This document shows, in pieces, positions 47,894 to 61,695 of a DNA stretch of 64,000 bases (the stretch's first letter is position 1; each line of letters opens with the position of its first letter). The translations under genes were made by a program, and so were the position numbers. Origin of the DNA: Himantopus leucocephalus (taxonomy: Eukaryota > Chordata > Aves > Charadriiformes > Recurvirostridae); contig RSEF01000003.1 of NCBI GenBank assembly GCA_003993805.1, forward strand, positions 107,124,218 through 107,188,217, in the 5' to 3' direction. The notes under the pieces were generated by a model, which saw nothing but the letters and a program-made list of their open reading frames with translations, did not search any database and was not told the DNA's origin.

Positions 47894-48893
47894 NNNNNNN
47901 NNNNNNNNNNNNNNNNNNNNNNNNNNNNNNNNNNNNNNNNNNNNNNNNNNNNNNNNNNNNNNNNNNNNNNNNNNNNNNNNNNNNNNNNNNNNNNNNNNNN
48001 NNNNNNNNNNNNNNNNNNNNNNNNNNNNNNNNNNNNNNNNNNNNNNNNNNNNNNNNNNNNNNNNNNNNNNNNNNNNNNNNNNNNNNNNNNNNNNNNNNNN
48101 NNNNNNNNNNNNNNNNNNNNNNNNNNNNNNNNNNNNNNNNNNNNNNNNNNNNNNNNNNNNNNNNNNNNNNNNNNNNNNNNNNNNNNNNNNNNNNNNNNNN
48201 NNNNNNNNNNNNNNNNNNNNNNNNNNNNNNNNNNNNNNNNNNNNNNNNNNNNNNNNNNNNNNNNNNNNNNNNNNNNNNNNNNNNNNNNNNNNNNNNNNNN
48301 NNNNNNNNNNNNNNNNNNNNNNNNNNNNNNNNNNNNNNNNNNNNNNNNNNNNNNNNNNNNNNNNNNNNNNNNNNNNNNNNNNNNNNNNNNNNNNNNNNNN
48401 NNNNNNNNNNNNNNNNNNNNNNNNNNNNNNNNNNNNNNNNNNNNNNNNNNNNNNNNNNNNNNNNNNNNNNNNNNNNNNNNNNNNNNNNNNNNNNNNNNNN
48501 NNNNNNNNNNNNNNNNNNNNNNNNNNNNNNNNNNNNNNNNNNNNNNNNNNNNNNNNNNNNNNNNNNNNNNNNNNNNNNNNNNNNNNNNNNNNNNNNNNNN
48601 NNNNNNNNNNNNNNNNNNNNNNNNNNNNNNNNNNNNNNNNNNNNNNNNNNNNNNNNNNNNNNNNNNNNNNNNNNNNNNNNNNNNNNNNNNNNNNNNNNNN
48701 NNNNNNNNNNNNNNNNNNNNNNNNNNNNNNNNNNNNNNNNNNNNNNNNNNNNNNNNNNNNNNNNNNNNNNNNNNNNNNNNNNNNNNNNNNNNNNNNNNNN
48801 NNNNNNNNNNNNNNNNNNNNNNNNNNNNNNNNNNNNNNNNNNNNNNNNNNNNNNNNNNNNNNNNNNNNNNNNNNNNNNNNNNNNNNNNNNNNN
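47894..48893. other. Assembly gap (1000 N)
   Basis: Exactly 1000 Ns, a placeholder of unknown true size that begins inside a CR1. Frames spanning it are artefacts. Confidence 0.99.
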
Positions 48894-51800
48894 ATAAGTA
48901 TAAGCAAGAGCCTCTCTGCATACCATTCCTTGGCATGAATTACAGCTAATTGGGTCTCATTACTCTGAGAACGAACAGTGTCTCCACAATACGCTCTTCA
49001 TTTCAGAGAGTTTTAGAGAGTTCAGTTAGTTAGAAGAGGCTTAGCTGTNGAGAGTTCAGTTAGTTAGAAGAGGCTTAGCTGTAAGTAAAATTACTGAACA
49101 GAAAATTGGTCCTGTTTTACCTCAAACCAGGACAATTAAATAAAGAAGGATGAGACATTTCAGCTGGAATCTAGAGGTTTCTTTCTTTTTGAGTCATTTC
49201 TTATGCCCTATAAGAAATCTGAAACACTGGGTCACTTAAGATGTTTCTTGTGAGGTACCTTTTGGCATCACTTGAGATATATCCCTCTGCTTCCAAATGC
49301 TTAATTTCTGAAGACTGACATATGGCCATCAGCTGCGCTGAGTCTTTCCACTGGATCACAATATTGTTATCAGTTTAAAAAATAATCCCCAAAGCCTCTT
49401 TGCTGCATTTGTTTTTTTCACTTGTGTAACAGCAGCTCCAGGAGTATTCCTTCTTTACCTTGACTAGCACAAAGTGGTTTAAATGAACAGTCTTAGGTAA
49501 GAGGGTTTGCTAGTCTCCGGTGAACTAAAACATAAACAGCACTGAATCCAAATCAACCTTTCAAACAGCAGTAGGAAAACATCAGCAGATCTGTGCGTAT
49601 GAACACATTGCAGCCAAGACAGATTAGCTCATGTGGTGCTAATACTCCTGAAAAAAAAAAGCACTGGAGTGATCCTCCTTTACAAAACTGAGGTACAGCC
49701 TCAGCGCATCTGAGCAGATACTCAATCCACAGTACAAGATGAGTCCTCTCTTGAAAAATGCAAGCAAAGCTTGAAAATGTAGGGGGGCTTTTGATGTTGT
49801 TGAACATCAAAATTGTCAGAGTATTAAGTGGGCCTAGTATTTCAAATTCATTTAAAACTGCAGGAACAGCAATCTAAAATGTGTGATATTTGCAGGCAAC
49901 TGCCCATGAAGGTTGAATTAGTGAATGCGAATAGAATGTGTCCCCAGCAAGGGACAAACTGTGATATATTTGCTGACATCATAGAAAAGATCCATAGCTT
50001 GAAATATGGAGGTAAAAGAAAATCCAGTTATACAGAAAATGAATATATAGTAAGTGACATGAAAACAATCTCTTCAGGGGAGTCAGGTCATTAAGGTAAC
50101 AGGAGTGACCTTGTGGAGTAACAGATGGATGAGAGACTATAGCTGTAGATATAATAGGAAGAAGATGTGGAACTGCTGAGGCTCCAGCCTGATCACTTTT
50201 GGAGACTGTTTGCTGTCCAAAAGGAGAAATGGCTCTTCAGAAGAGAAAAAACTAGAGTAAGATATCAGAGAAGAAGAAATATAATGGTTCCTTGTCAACA
50301 GGTAAATGCAACCAAGTAAAATCAGAGACGGATGAGAGGAATCTGTATGTCAGCAATCTTGAAAAACATCGTAACTTTTGTCCTTTTTATCCAGCTTATA
50401 TAGAAGCTGGCTCCATTGATTTATTTCTAAAATTATTTCATGTAGCCTGCACAAATGAGGAAGTGGCAGATAAAAATTAAAACCAAGCATTTTTAATAGA
50501 GATCACGACATTTTTAATACTGAAGGGGAAGGGATTTTAAAAATATTAAATACAATCTAAATTCTTAATGTTTAAGCTATTTTAATTGATTCTTCAATAT
50601 TACATTTTATTACAATTAATTTGTTAAGTAAAGGAAAAAATCAGTAGGAAGCACATAATAGGAGCCATGTGTGAAGTAGAATATAGAGTTTTATCTTCAG
50701 TCTGTGAAAAGGAACTTCATATTCATGCACCAAAGCTAAAAATGTATATATTGTTGAAGTAGCATAGTACCCAAGCCACTGAACAGGTGTTCAAGGTATA
50801 TCAGAAGATATCAGAGAGGAAGGATTAATTCTTTTGTAGGATATTAAGGATAAATGTATCAAATAAAGAACATCCAAGCAAAACATTTATGTAAGTATGT
50901 TTCCATCAGGAACCAGAAAAGAAAATACCTTGACTACAAGTAATAATAATAAAAAAACAAGCCACAATAAAACCAGAGCTACAGGTATAAGTTGTGTTAC
51001 TACCATAGCTATTGAAAAGCAGGAGTGACCTGGAGCTAGCTTTGCCACACAGGTGAAGTTTACTCTATGAGTTCCCAAGTGTCTGGTAGCTTATCGTTCC
51101 TTTTACATTAAATAAGTACTGCCCTTTGGAATATCTGTTTCCTCCTAAACGCAGCAGCAGCATGCTCATGACCGGTTTGAAAAAACTCTCCGGTCTGTAA
51201 TGATGGGATAAGGACAATAATAAGGAAATAAGGCTCTTAGGGCTTGCACAGTCTCAGTTTCAGTTCTAGAAGGACAGTTGCATAGGAGAACTAATGGATA
51301 AGTTGTTCATGATGACAGATATGCCAGGGTCTGAGATAGCTCTTAGTGCAATTGTTTAGAAATAAGATATTGTAGGGAAAATATCAAACAAAAACCAACT
51401 GAGAACCAGGGAGAAACTATGCCTTAAATCAAGTGAGCCTGGTTTAATTTGAGGCAAGGAAAATGTTTCTGAGAAAACAAATTTCTCAAATGTATTACAG
51501 GCAGAATGAGGTCCTAGTTTGCACATATTATAGGAAGTGGTAACTGTGCTAGCATTGCCTCTGTGGTCACATACAATGTACAAAACCAACATAGCTACAA
51601 AGTGGTCCAAACCCAAGCTAGTTACACCCAAAGGTGAAGAGGAATAAGACCTTGGTGGTATAAATACCTGAATGAAAGAGAATCATGGCATATAAGGCTA
51701 TATAAATATCATACAATAAATTTTGTTATAATAATTTATACATAATACAGACATTAAATAATAAAACTTATAGACATCCCAAAACATATGAACTGAAGAG

Positions 51801-54800
51801 ACACTCTATCTCAAAAACTGAATAAAATTCTAGAAAATAAAGGGGATATAAGAACAAGAACTGTTGAATGTGCTTTGAGTCAGGTTAGGACTAATAACCA
51901 CAACCAAGCTTCAGGAAGAACAGAATAAATGAATGAATAAAACTAGCTTGGTCAAGAATGCATCATCTCAGGATTGGAGTTAAACTTATACTGTTTGTTC
52001 TAGGCACTCTGGTACTCATTTCCTGTAGAATAATAAATAATCAAATATACAACAGCAACAGAAATACTAAAAGGTGTAATAGCTTAAGGAAAAAAATAAT
52101 TCATATGATGGACTGATAGGAATGGCGGAAACACAAATGAGTCTAGCAGTTCTCTAGTGAAAGTTAAAAACTTCAAATGTGGTAAGATACATAAGAAAGA
52201 CAGAGCAATGAGAAGTACAAGGGACTAACTTGCAAAAAATGGATTGAAGTGGACTGATGCCCTCAATGCTGAGATGATGATGGCAATAATCACACAAAAC
52301 ATTCACTAGGAAACTACTGAGTTCTGCCTCACTCTCTCTAACACTTAATTGCTTTCTCTGATACACGAGGTAGCTTTACAGTAACTACTTCTGACTTAAA
52401 GCTTTGTTGTGCAGATCTCACAAGTGAATCACATTTTTTATTTCACTCCTCCCAAGACCAATTCTTGTTTTCTCCAGACATTGAAATATATATTTAAGAT
52501 TGTTATGTGCAATGCAAAAACATGTAGTCTAAATTTTAAACAAACTAAAAGTATTTTTACTGGTTGTATAAAAACATGTTTTACAAAGTGAGAGCTACAT
52601 TTTTGTGAAGTTTTTGTGAAGTTTTCTCTGTATTGAAGAGTTTATATGAAATTTTGAAGGTCAAAGTCTAAACAGACAAAAAAAGACTGTAAATGTGGCA
52701 GAGCCATCTCATCTTTGGCATTTTCAGGGTGAGAGTCTGTTTGCCAGATCAGAGCATAAGAATAAAAATTTCTTGAATACTGCAAACTTATCTTCCTAAA
52801 TTTTACTAACTCTTCAGAGGACATCCATTGATCTGTGTTAGATGTTGCTTTGGCCTTCCACAGTAACAGTATTATAGGCTGCTGTGCTATCATGGTATTT
52901 TTTTCAGAAACTTAATCCAACAGTAATTAAGGAAGCTTCACCAGGATAAAGTTAGAGTGAGATCTCAGATTTTATTGGTCAAAATAGCTCAAAATACATG
53001 TTTTATTTTAGTACTGATAAGTACAAGAATATTATAATATGTTTTCTATAATGTTGTTTTTTAATTAAATAATAGAGATTTTTTTTCAATGTGAATAGTC
53101 AGAAAAATGATAAATATAAGATACTAGAACATAGTTATAGACAGGAACTTTGAGGAGAGAGAGGGAAACAGAGAGAGATGAAGTGAGATCAAGAATCAGT
53201 GTGTCATTGGCAGAAAGCCACTTATTGGTGTAACACAAGTTCAGTGAAGAGAAAGCATTTGAAAAACAGAGAAGCAGCACAATTTTACCAATAGAAATTG
53301 TGAAGTACTGGAAGATATCAGTGAAGAAAAGGTCAGAATTAGAAAAAAAGTCAGAAACTGTCTCAGAGAAGTGGATCTCCAGGAAAGATGCATGATCAAC
53401 AACATTAAAAGAGGCAGAAATAAGCAATAATATGCACGAAACAGAGCTGACAGAAAAAGCAGATATGTATTTTGCTTAGGGCACTTCAGTTAGCCTAAAG
53501 ACATTTAGCATTCTAAAGTTATGTGATGCATGACAGCAACAACAAAATAAAATGTCATTGACCCATATCGGTTGACATAATCCAGCACACTTCTGTAAGC
53601 AATGTAACCACTGTGATTCTTACTACCTGAGTGTTGGATGGACAAAATGAAAGCTGTAAAGTTCAGGCTACTTATTACAGTATTCAAAAAGTATGGACTT
53701 CTACTTTGCCTTCCTTACTTTCCCCACCATCCCTCAAAGAGAAATGATGTTCCAATATTTTATTAAATCATTTGATAACAGATAACTCTCTTCAGGTCAT
53801 CCAAATATAATGAAATAAACAGAAAAAAATATACTAGAATATGTATGAATCATGTACCAATCTAGAGCGCAGATATTTTTGTGTGGTATTTAGAAATTAA
53901 CCTTTTCTATGAATCCTTTTCAGAAGATAAAGCTTATTCAAATACATTTACGGAAGGAGCATGTAGCTGTACTTTGTTTGAAAGATGACCTCATCAAACA
54001 GTAATGTGCACTGTGCTGCCCACTGCAAGCCAGATGATGGAAAAGGACAAATACTTGAATGCACTGTAACAAAGGAGGTTTTTGTAACACAGAAATGTGA
54101 TCTTAACAACAGGTTATGCTTATGCCTCCCTAGCAAGCTGTGAATAGATCAGATATATTTCTAAAATTTTGTAGACGCTTCTTTCAGCTGTTTACATCTT
54201 GGAATTTAGACCCTGTTCAAAGATACCTGGTCACGTATGCACCTATGTCAGTATTCTGTTCAAGGATTTCTGATTTTTTTAAAATTCTATTCAATTTTTC
54301 ATTCTATTTTATCATATTCTAGGGCTATTGTCATGTGAATGTTTCTCAAAACAAAAATACACTCACATCAGAAGAAAAAAACTGGGGAAAAAAGCCCAAA
54401 CAAATGATTTTTGCCTCATTTGAACCATGGCACATGAAGAGTAGTAGGAAATCCTATCACACACACGAAAAAAGTCCAAATTATCATTGCACATCAAACT
54501 TATGTTCTTGGCCACCCATTGTAGGGCTTTGGGATCCCTTAAAGCTTAGTGAAAATTTTGAAAATGTAAAGCTTTTTTTTTCATTTCTATTGTAAAATAA
54601 ATAAATAAATACAGAATTCACAGTTACAGAGTATCCTTCCTTTAAGCTGACTTCTTTTCTTCTGGAGGAAAAAAAAGACAAAAAAGTACCTCATTAATAA
54701 AAGACCAGCCTTTGCAATATCATTTTATTAACCTTCCAATAACAGTGCCACAAGCTGAAGTTATGGAGATTTTCTTGTTTGCAAACTTTTCATATTTAAG

Positions 54801-57800
54801 TACAAAATGAATCAGTAATAAAAAGTGTCATAAGAACAGCGAATTCTTTCTTTTCAAATATTCTTGACTACAAGATATTAGTGTAAGGGAGATTAATTTA
54901 ATGCATTTAAATTATTCACATTAGTTTCACTGAATAGATTGGATCCAATCTAAGAGAAAAGAAAACTTTCAATAGGACAGTGAAATACATGTTGGAAGCT
55001 CGGTGCTAAAATTGAAGTCTTCTGATAATTATACCTGGTAGAGGGTAGTCATGATGGATTTTCTGAGGTGTTAAGTAACTTCCTTTTGAGTCAATCAAAG
55101 CAAGATATTGATGTTCAGAGTTTTCAAATATCATGGCTAAAACCCCAGATGAAGCCCAAAAGTATGTTCAGTCTTGAAAAAATTTGTTAACTACAGCTAC
55201 AGCTTTCTGTTTTATTTTGTCTGTTAATAGTAAATCTTTTCTCATTTGTTAAAAATGCTGAAATAAAAACATGTCAGTGATGTACACCAAACATCACTGG
55301 GGTTAGACTGAGAAGTACATCTATGTCTACATTTACATCTACACCTACATACAAATAGAATAGCCACCTACTTTATATTCTGAACCTTCCACAATAGCTT
55401 TCATATACAAGCACAGAGCAGGATTCCATGAAGGAAAGATATGTGCTTTGGGATACATCTCACTGTAAGTTTTCCTTTCCTGATTTTATTTTAGAAACAA
55501 AATAAAATAACTGCAAGATTGCAAAGCCCTTCATAATTCATTCTGGGAAATGTCAGATGTGAAGGTAATTTGGTATTTCTTCAAGGCTCTCTCACCTGTT
55601 TCAAGAAAATACCTTGCCTTACTAGCTTCAGGTAGTCATTTAGTTATCTAACACTACCTCTGAATAATCGCATTTCAAATATTTTCAAGTATCATAAGTA
55701 GTAAAGTAACAAAAGATTTTCACAGCTCCTTCACTGATCTGCCATATCACTAGAGTTATATATATTTGAAAAGTATATGCACTTTAATAAAAAAAAAGTA
55801 TATGTACTTTTATGTTATCTTCTGATCTCAAGAGTTATCAGTAAAAATACCTGAAATACTGAGAAAAAATCCCAAGACAAAATACTGGAAATGATGTTAT
55901 TAACCATAACCATCCATTAGGACTAGTCACATGTTACTACTATTTATGGCTCTTCATGTATACTTCCATGTGAATGCTTTAAAATTGCTTAGTTTTTTAA
56001 TAAATCATTTATTTCATTAACATGATGATGTCTTTTACTAAAAATACATTGTTCTATGAAAAACCTATAATATGAAAAATTGTGTGGCAACTCATTACAC
56101 ACAATCTCAGATGGGCACAAACAAACATTTAAAATATATTCCTATTTCAATACGTCTTTTCCTTTTTCTGTGGAAGAACCAAATTAAAAAGATGCCTTAT
56201 TATGCAATTATGACGCTTTGCAGGAGGACTGGTAAAAAGCATGGAATATTTTTTGATCATTTCTACAGTTGTTACGAGGCAACACGCACATATGGTCAAG
56301 CTCATTTTGAAAAAAATATCTTCTCTTGATGAGCTGCATGGCAGGAGAGCTGAGGTTGTTGGCCTGTTCTCAGACATCCTACTTAGGCAGGCAGATTGAC
56401 TCTGAATGTGAAGCACTGTTGCATGCATGGTGTAGAACTGCCCAGAAAAGAGCAATGCTTAACCCCTTTCTTTACATCCTAACAGACACAAAACAATCTC
56501 TCTAAATAACCAGTTTTGTAACACTGTTTATTTATCAAGCATACGCTAACAATAAAAATAAACCTATACTACCGCATGAGAAAAGTTATATCATGTTACG
56601 TAGATATTTAAGCCTGTCAGTGTAGATGACATTTTCCTGTTTTCTGAACTGTCTTGGACTGAAATATCCCCCTTGTAGACCACTGAAGTCCAACATAATA
56701 AGGAAATAAAAGAAAGAAAAAACCCAAGGTAAAATAAAATGGTTCAGAAGCCATGAGAAGGTAAGTTATTGTTGATTAAAACAAATCTTACTTATTCAGA
56801 GTGCAAAGAACAGAATAAGCCAAGCTGATGCAAATTTCAAGTAATTTCATGCAAATTAATATGTAAATTAGTTGTAGCCCTCTGGTTCCTGAAAAGTTGC
56901 CAGTATGGCTTTTGTGTTGTAAAGATTGTAATCCATTGCTCTAGACAAGGGGATCAGACCACAGTATAAATGAAAGCCAGAAAGAGCTATTTAAGGAATT
57001 AAACCCAAATAAATTAGAGAAACAGCAGCACCACAAATGTCCTCTAGATACACATATTTTTCATTCATTTCCTCATTATGCTCCTTAGTTGTTTCTAAAA
57101 CACCCAAGTGATATTAGTGTTAGGTATTAGCACTCTGTTCCATAACCACTTTCAGGACTTCATACATACTGAGAGAACTCTCTTATACAGTAATCAGTCT
57201 GATTACTTTTATCTTTCATTACATTAATGTATTTTGGCAAGACTACCAGCATACTGTGTTTGTCTTTTTCTCCAACAAATGTTGTTGTATTTTTTTTTAC
57301 TCCAGACTAGAAAGCTGTTCCTGAACTATTGTTAGCTATGTCAATTTAATTCCTGCCATTTACATTGCTTTTTTAAAGGCCTACGTCAGAAAATTATGTA
57401 AAAGAAAAAAGTAAATGTATACTTATGTTTCCTTCTTCCCTTTATGCTTCTAAATCATATTGTAAATCAATGAAAAAGATTTCTAACTGCTGTTTATCTC
57501 ACCTCAACCTACCTTTTCCCTTATGTATGAGCATGTAGGCACACACGCTCTCTCACACGCCCGTTTCCCAGCCTTTGTTCAGTTGGGCATCAGGATGTAG
57601 ATGAGAGTGAACTAGAGCAGAAGAGAAGGACAAGGGTGGAAACGTGAAGCTGGAATGAGTGACTGGAAAGGAGGCGGTCACCGGAACATTCACACAAATT
57701 GTGGCATATTTTCCAGAATTTCATGATAAAAATAACAAGGACTAACTACATATAAGATAGTCCATGCCTGAGGACTGTGGATGTCAGAAACAGATGTGGC

Positions 57801-58747
57801 AGAAAATCCAAAACATTAGGAAAAAGCATGGCTAAAAACAACCTGGGTGAATCTAGCTGGAGCTCCGATAACGCAGGAAAGCCAAAGGCTATATGGAAAA
57901 TACCAAGTTATATTGATACTGTTGATCCACAATAGCAGTTGACTTAACAACAGCTGATGTGAAGGACCCCTCATCTCAGTATGTTTACATTGGAGTACAT
58001 TTAGCCTGGGCTCCTAGCCTGAACATCCTCACTACCTACATTGTTTGAAGCAGAAGAAAGGACAGCTACTCCACCAGTATTTGTTTTCTGGACTGCAGGT
58101 CCCTTAATGAGTTACATCATGCTATTTATTCATTTAACACTTCTACTGATACTTGTACTCAGGTAAGGTTTTACAAGTGGAAGCAAACCTTATTTCTGTT
58201 TCCATATCTATTTTCATCTTGTTTCTGTCTCTGCTCATTTATATCACTGATCCTGCTACCTGGCCCTCTTCCTACCTCTAAGACCCATCATTGTCAAGAC
58301 AAACTTTCATTGTGTGTGCATGAATTTCTGTGTGAGGGGAAGGGGCATGAAATGGTGACTTTCCTATTGTGGTTACAGCAGCTACTATGTATGCCACCCT
58401 TGGGTGATTTGGCTTGATCTTCCTAAATGTACTTTTGACTGAAAAGAAAGATACAGATAGTGATTTTTTAAGAGCCTTTGACTTGCTAACATATTTGGCC
58501 CTTGAATGACCAGAGGCTCTGCTGGAGACACCTGGAGACAACTTCATCAGCAGGCTGGTGTGATTTCATCCTCTTTGGCAGAGAGACAGACTGCGCCAGC
58601 TGCAGAACCTTCAAATGCAGAAGGGCATAGCTGAAGACATATGCTACAGGTATTTTTGTACAATTTTGTGCAATGTTACTTTAAATAGAAGACTTTTTGG
58701 GAGCTTTTAAATGTAGAGAAGAGAGTGCCTAAGCGAAGCTCATAATA
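48894..58747. other. Repeat-poor, gene-poor AT-rich DNA
   Basis: Nearly 10 kb with no recognisable gene, RNA or transposon. It contains the N-linked duplicate at 49016-49082 and many short frames (60-113 codons) without motifs. One minus-strand frame at 50887-51078 has a hydrophobic run but no family features. Near-duplicate AAAAGTATATG-type phrases lie at 55769-55811. It may be intergenic DNA or intron. Confidence 0.55.
49016..49082. repeat. 33-bp direct duplicate around a single N (likely assembly artefact)
   Basis: 49016-49048 and 49050-49082 are identical, separated by the N at 49049. Same pattern as at 8466 and 27735. Confidence 0.87.
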
Positions 58748-61695
58748 ACAGAATCATAGAATCACAGAATGGCAGGGGTTGGAAGGGACCTTTGGAGGTC
58801 ATTTGGTCCAACCCCCCTGTTAAAGCAGGTTCACCTAGAGCAAGTTGCACAGGATTGCGTCTGGATGGGTTTTGAATATCTCCAGAGAAAGAGGCTCCAC
58901 AGCTTCTACAGGCAGCCTGTTCCAGTGCTGTCACCCTCAAAGTAAAGAAGTTTTTCCTCATGTTCAGATGGAACTTCCTGTGTTCTAGTTTGTGCCCATT
59001 GCCCTTTGTGCTGTCACTGGGCACCACTGAAAAGAGTCTGGCCCCATCCTCCTGACACCTGCCCTTTATTTATAAGCATTGATGAGATCCCCTCTCAGTC
59101 TTCTCTTCCCCAGGCTAAACAGACCCAGGTATCTCAGTCTTTCCTCATAAGAGAGATGTTCCATTCCCTTGATCATCTTCGTAGACCTCTGCTGGACTCT
59201 CCAGTAGTTCCCTGTCTTTCTTGAACTGGGGAGACCAGAACTAGACACAGTACTCCAGATTTGGCCTCACCAGGGCAGAGTAGAGGGGGAGGATGACCTC
59301 CCTCCACCTGTTGGCCATGCTCTTCTTAAGGCACCCCAGGATACCATTGGCCCTCCTGGCCACAAAGGCACACTGCTGGCTCATGGTCAGCTTGTCCACC
59401 CAGACTCCCAGGTCCTTCTCTGCAGAGCTGCTTTCCATTAGGTCAAACCCTAAGCTGTACTGGTGCATGGGGTTATTCCTCCCTAGGTTCAGGACCTTAC
59501 ACTTGCCCTTGTTGAACTTCATAAGGTTCCTTTCTGCCTAACAGTCTAGCCCATCCATGTCTTGCTGAATGGCATCACAGCCTTCTGGTATGTCAGCCAC
59601 CCCTCCCAGTTTTGTGTCATCAGCACACTTGCTGATGGTACATTCTTTCTGCTCATCCAGGTCATTGATGAATATATTGAATAAGACTGGACCCAGTACT
59701 GACCCCTGGGGAACACTGCTAGCTATGGGCCTCCAACTAGACTCTGCACCACTGATCACAGCTCTTCCATTCAGCCAGCTCTCAATCCACCTCACTGTCC
59801 ATTCATCTAACTCGCACTTCCTAAGCTTACCTATGAGGGTGTTATGGGAGACAGTGTCAAAAGCCTTCCTGAAGTCAAGGCAGACAACGTCCACTGCTCT
59901 CCCCTCATCTACCCAGCTAGGCATGCCATCATAGAGGGCTATCAGATTGGTCAAGCATCATTTCCGCTTCGTAAATCCACGCTGACCAGTTCCAATAACC
60001 TTCTTTTCCCCCAGATGCTTACAGATGACATCCAGAATGAGGTGTTCTGTCACCCTTCCAGGGATGGAGGTGAGGTTGACTGGCCTGTAGTTGCCCCTTG
60101 TTGCCCTCCTTGTTGCCCCTTTTGAAGAATGGAATGACATTTATTTTCCTCTAGTCCTCAGGCACCTCTCCTGTTCTGCATGACCTTTCAAAGATGATGG
60201 AGAATGGCTTAGCGATAACATCTGCCAACTCCCTCAGCACTTGTGGATGCATGCCATCGGGGTCCTTGGATTTGTGGGTGTTGAGTTTGCCTAAATGATC
60301 TCTAACCCAATCCTCCTCCTTTCTCCAGACTACTTCTTTTACTTCCAGGGTCTGGGATTCCTGAGGGCTTGTCTTAGCAGTAAAGATTGAAGCAAAGAAA
60401 GCATTCAGTAATGCCACCTTGTCTTTATCCTCCACCACCAGAGCACCCAGCTCATTCAGCGGCGGGTCTGCATTTTCCATAGTCTTTTTGCTAGTGATTT
60501 ACTTGAAGAAGCCTTTCTTGTTGTCCGTGACTTCCCTTGCCAGGTTTAATTCCCAGTGGGCCTTAGCCTTCCTCATTGCATCTCTGCATGCTCTGACAAT
60601 TGAAATTACTTACTGAAATTTCTTACTTATAGGGAAGCACCAATCTTGACCTTGGAGGAAGTGGTACTTGAATATCAGCTAGCTCTCTTGGACCCCCCTA
60701 CCTTTTAGAGCCCTAACTCATGGGATTCCTCCAGGTCTTTGAACAGGCTAAAATTAGCTCTCCTGAAGTTCAGGGTTGTAATTCTACTTATTGCCCTGCT
60801 TCTTCCACACAGGATCCTGAACTCCACCATCTCATGGTCACTTCAGCCAAGGCTGCTCCCATCCTTCACATCCTCAACCAGTCCATCTTTGTTAGTACAA
60901 GGTGCAGCAGCACACCTCTCCTCGTTCGCTCCTCCACCACCTGTGTCAAAAAGTTATCACCAATGCTCTGCAGAAACCTCCTGGACTGTGCATGCCTGGC
61001 TGTGTTGCCTTTCCAGCAAATATCAGGGTGGTTGAAGTCCCCCATGAGTCCCAGGGCCTGTGATTGTGAGGCTACTTTCAGCTGTCTGTAGAAGGCCTCA
61101 TCAACTTCCTCTTACTGATCAGGTGGCCTGTAATAAACACCCACAACAGTGTCACCCATATTAGCCTGCTATGTAGTTCTTACCTATAAGCTTTTGACTT
61201 GTTCTTCATCCACTCCTAGACAGAGCTCCAGTTGGTCCCTCACATAAGGAGCAACTCCACCACTTCACCCTGCTGGCCTGTCTTTCCTACAAAGTACGTA
61301 GCCATCCATGACAGCATTCCAGTCATGTGAGGTATCCCACCATGTCCCTGTAATTACAATGAGATCACGGCCCTGTGACCGCACACGGATCTCTAGTTCT
61401 TCCTGCTTATTCCCCGTGCTGTGTTGGTGTACAGGCATTTCATAGAGGTAATTGAGCATGCACGTTTCCCTGGAGGGGAGCAAGGGGATCCACCATAGCC
61501 ATACCCACCCTTGAGGTGGCTGGCCTTCTGGTTCTTGTCTTGGAGCCCTCTAAGGAACATATGTTGCTGCTCTGGTTGGCCTACCTTATTCCCCAGTTGG
61601 ATGTGATGGCGTGGTCCATTTTGGACCATGCCCCTTGAGTCCTTCAGTTTAAAACCCACCTGATCAAGTTGGCCAGCCTGCTGCCAAAGATTCCC
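58748..61695 (-). mobile_element. Long CR1 LINE with most of ORF2, inactive
   Basis: The plus strand opens with GAATCATAGAATCACAGAATGG (3' end). Read on the minus strand from high to low coordinates: ORF1-ORF2 spacer (61695-61420), endonuclease start (MKCLYTNT, then ITGTWWDTSHDWN at ~61340-61420), decayed endonuclease core, RT N-terminal part (60480-60151, [12 protein letters not shown]), RT core (59954-59538, [30 protein letters not shown]), thumb (59522-59241, KLTMSQQCAF) and C-terminal part (59248-58740). It is ~2.95 kb, so it is missing ORF1. Both aspartates of the palm box are kept (Y/F to C before them), but several frameshifts and stops remain. Confidence 0.93.

Noticed and set aside
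47785..48949. Open frames of 341-383 codons on both strands
   Set aside because: They span the second N gap; only short CR1 text at one end is real.
50887..51078. Hydrophobic 63-codon frame as a signal peptide or membrane gene
   Set aside because: Short, isolated, no motif; hydrophobicity comes from an AAT-type low-complexity stretch.
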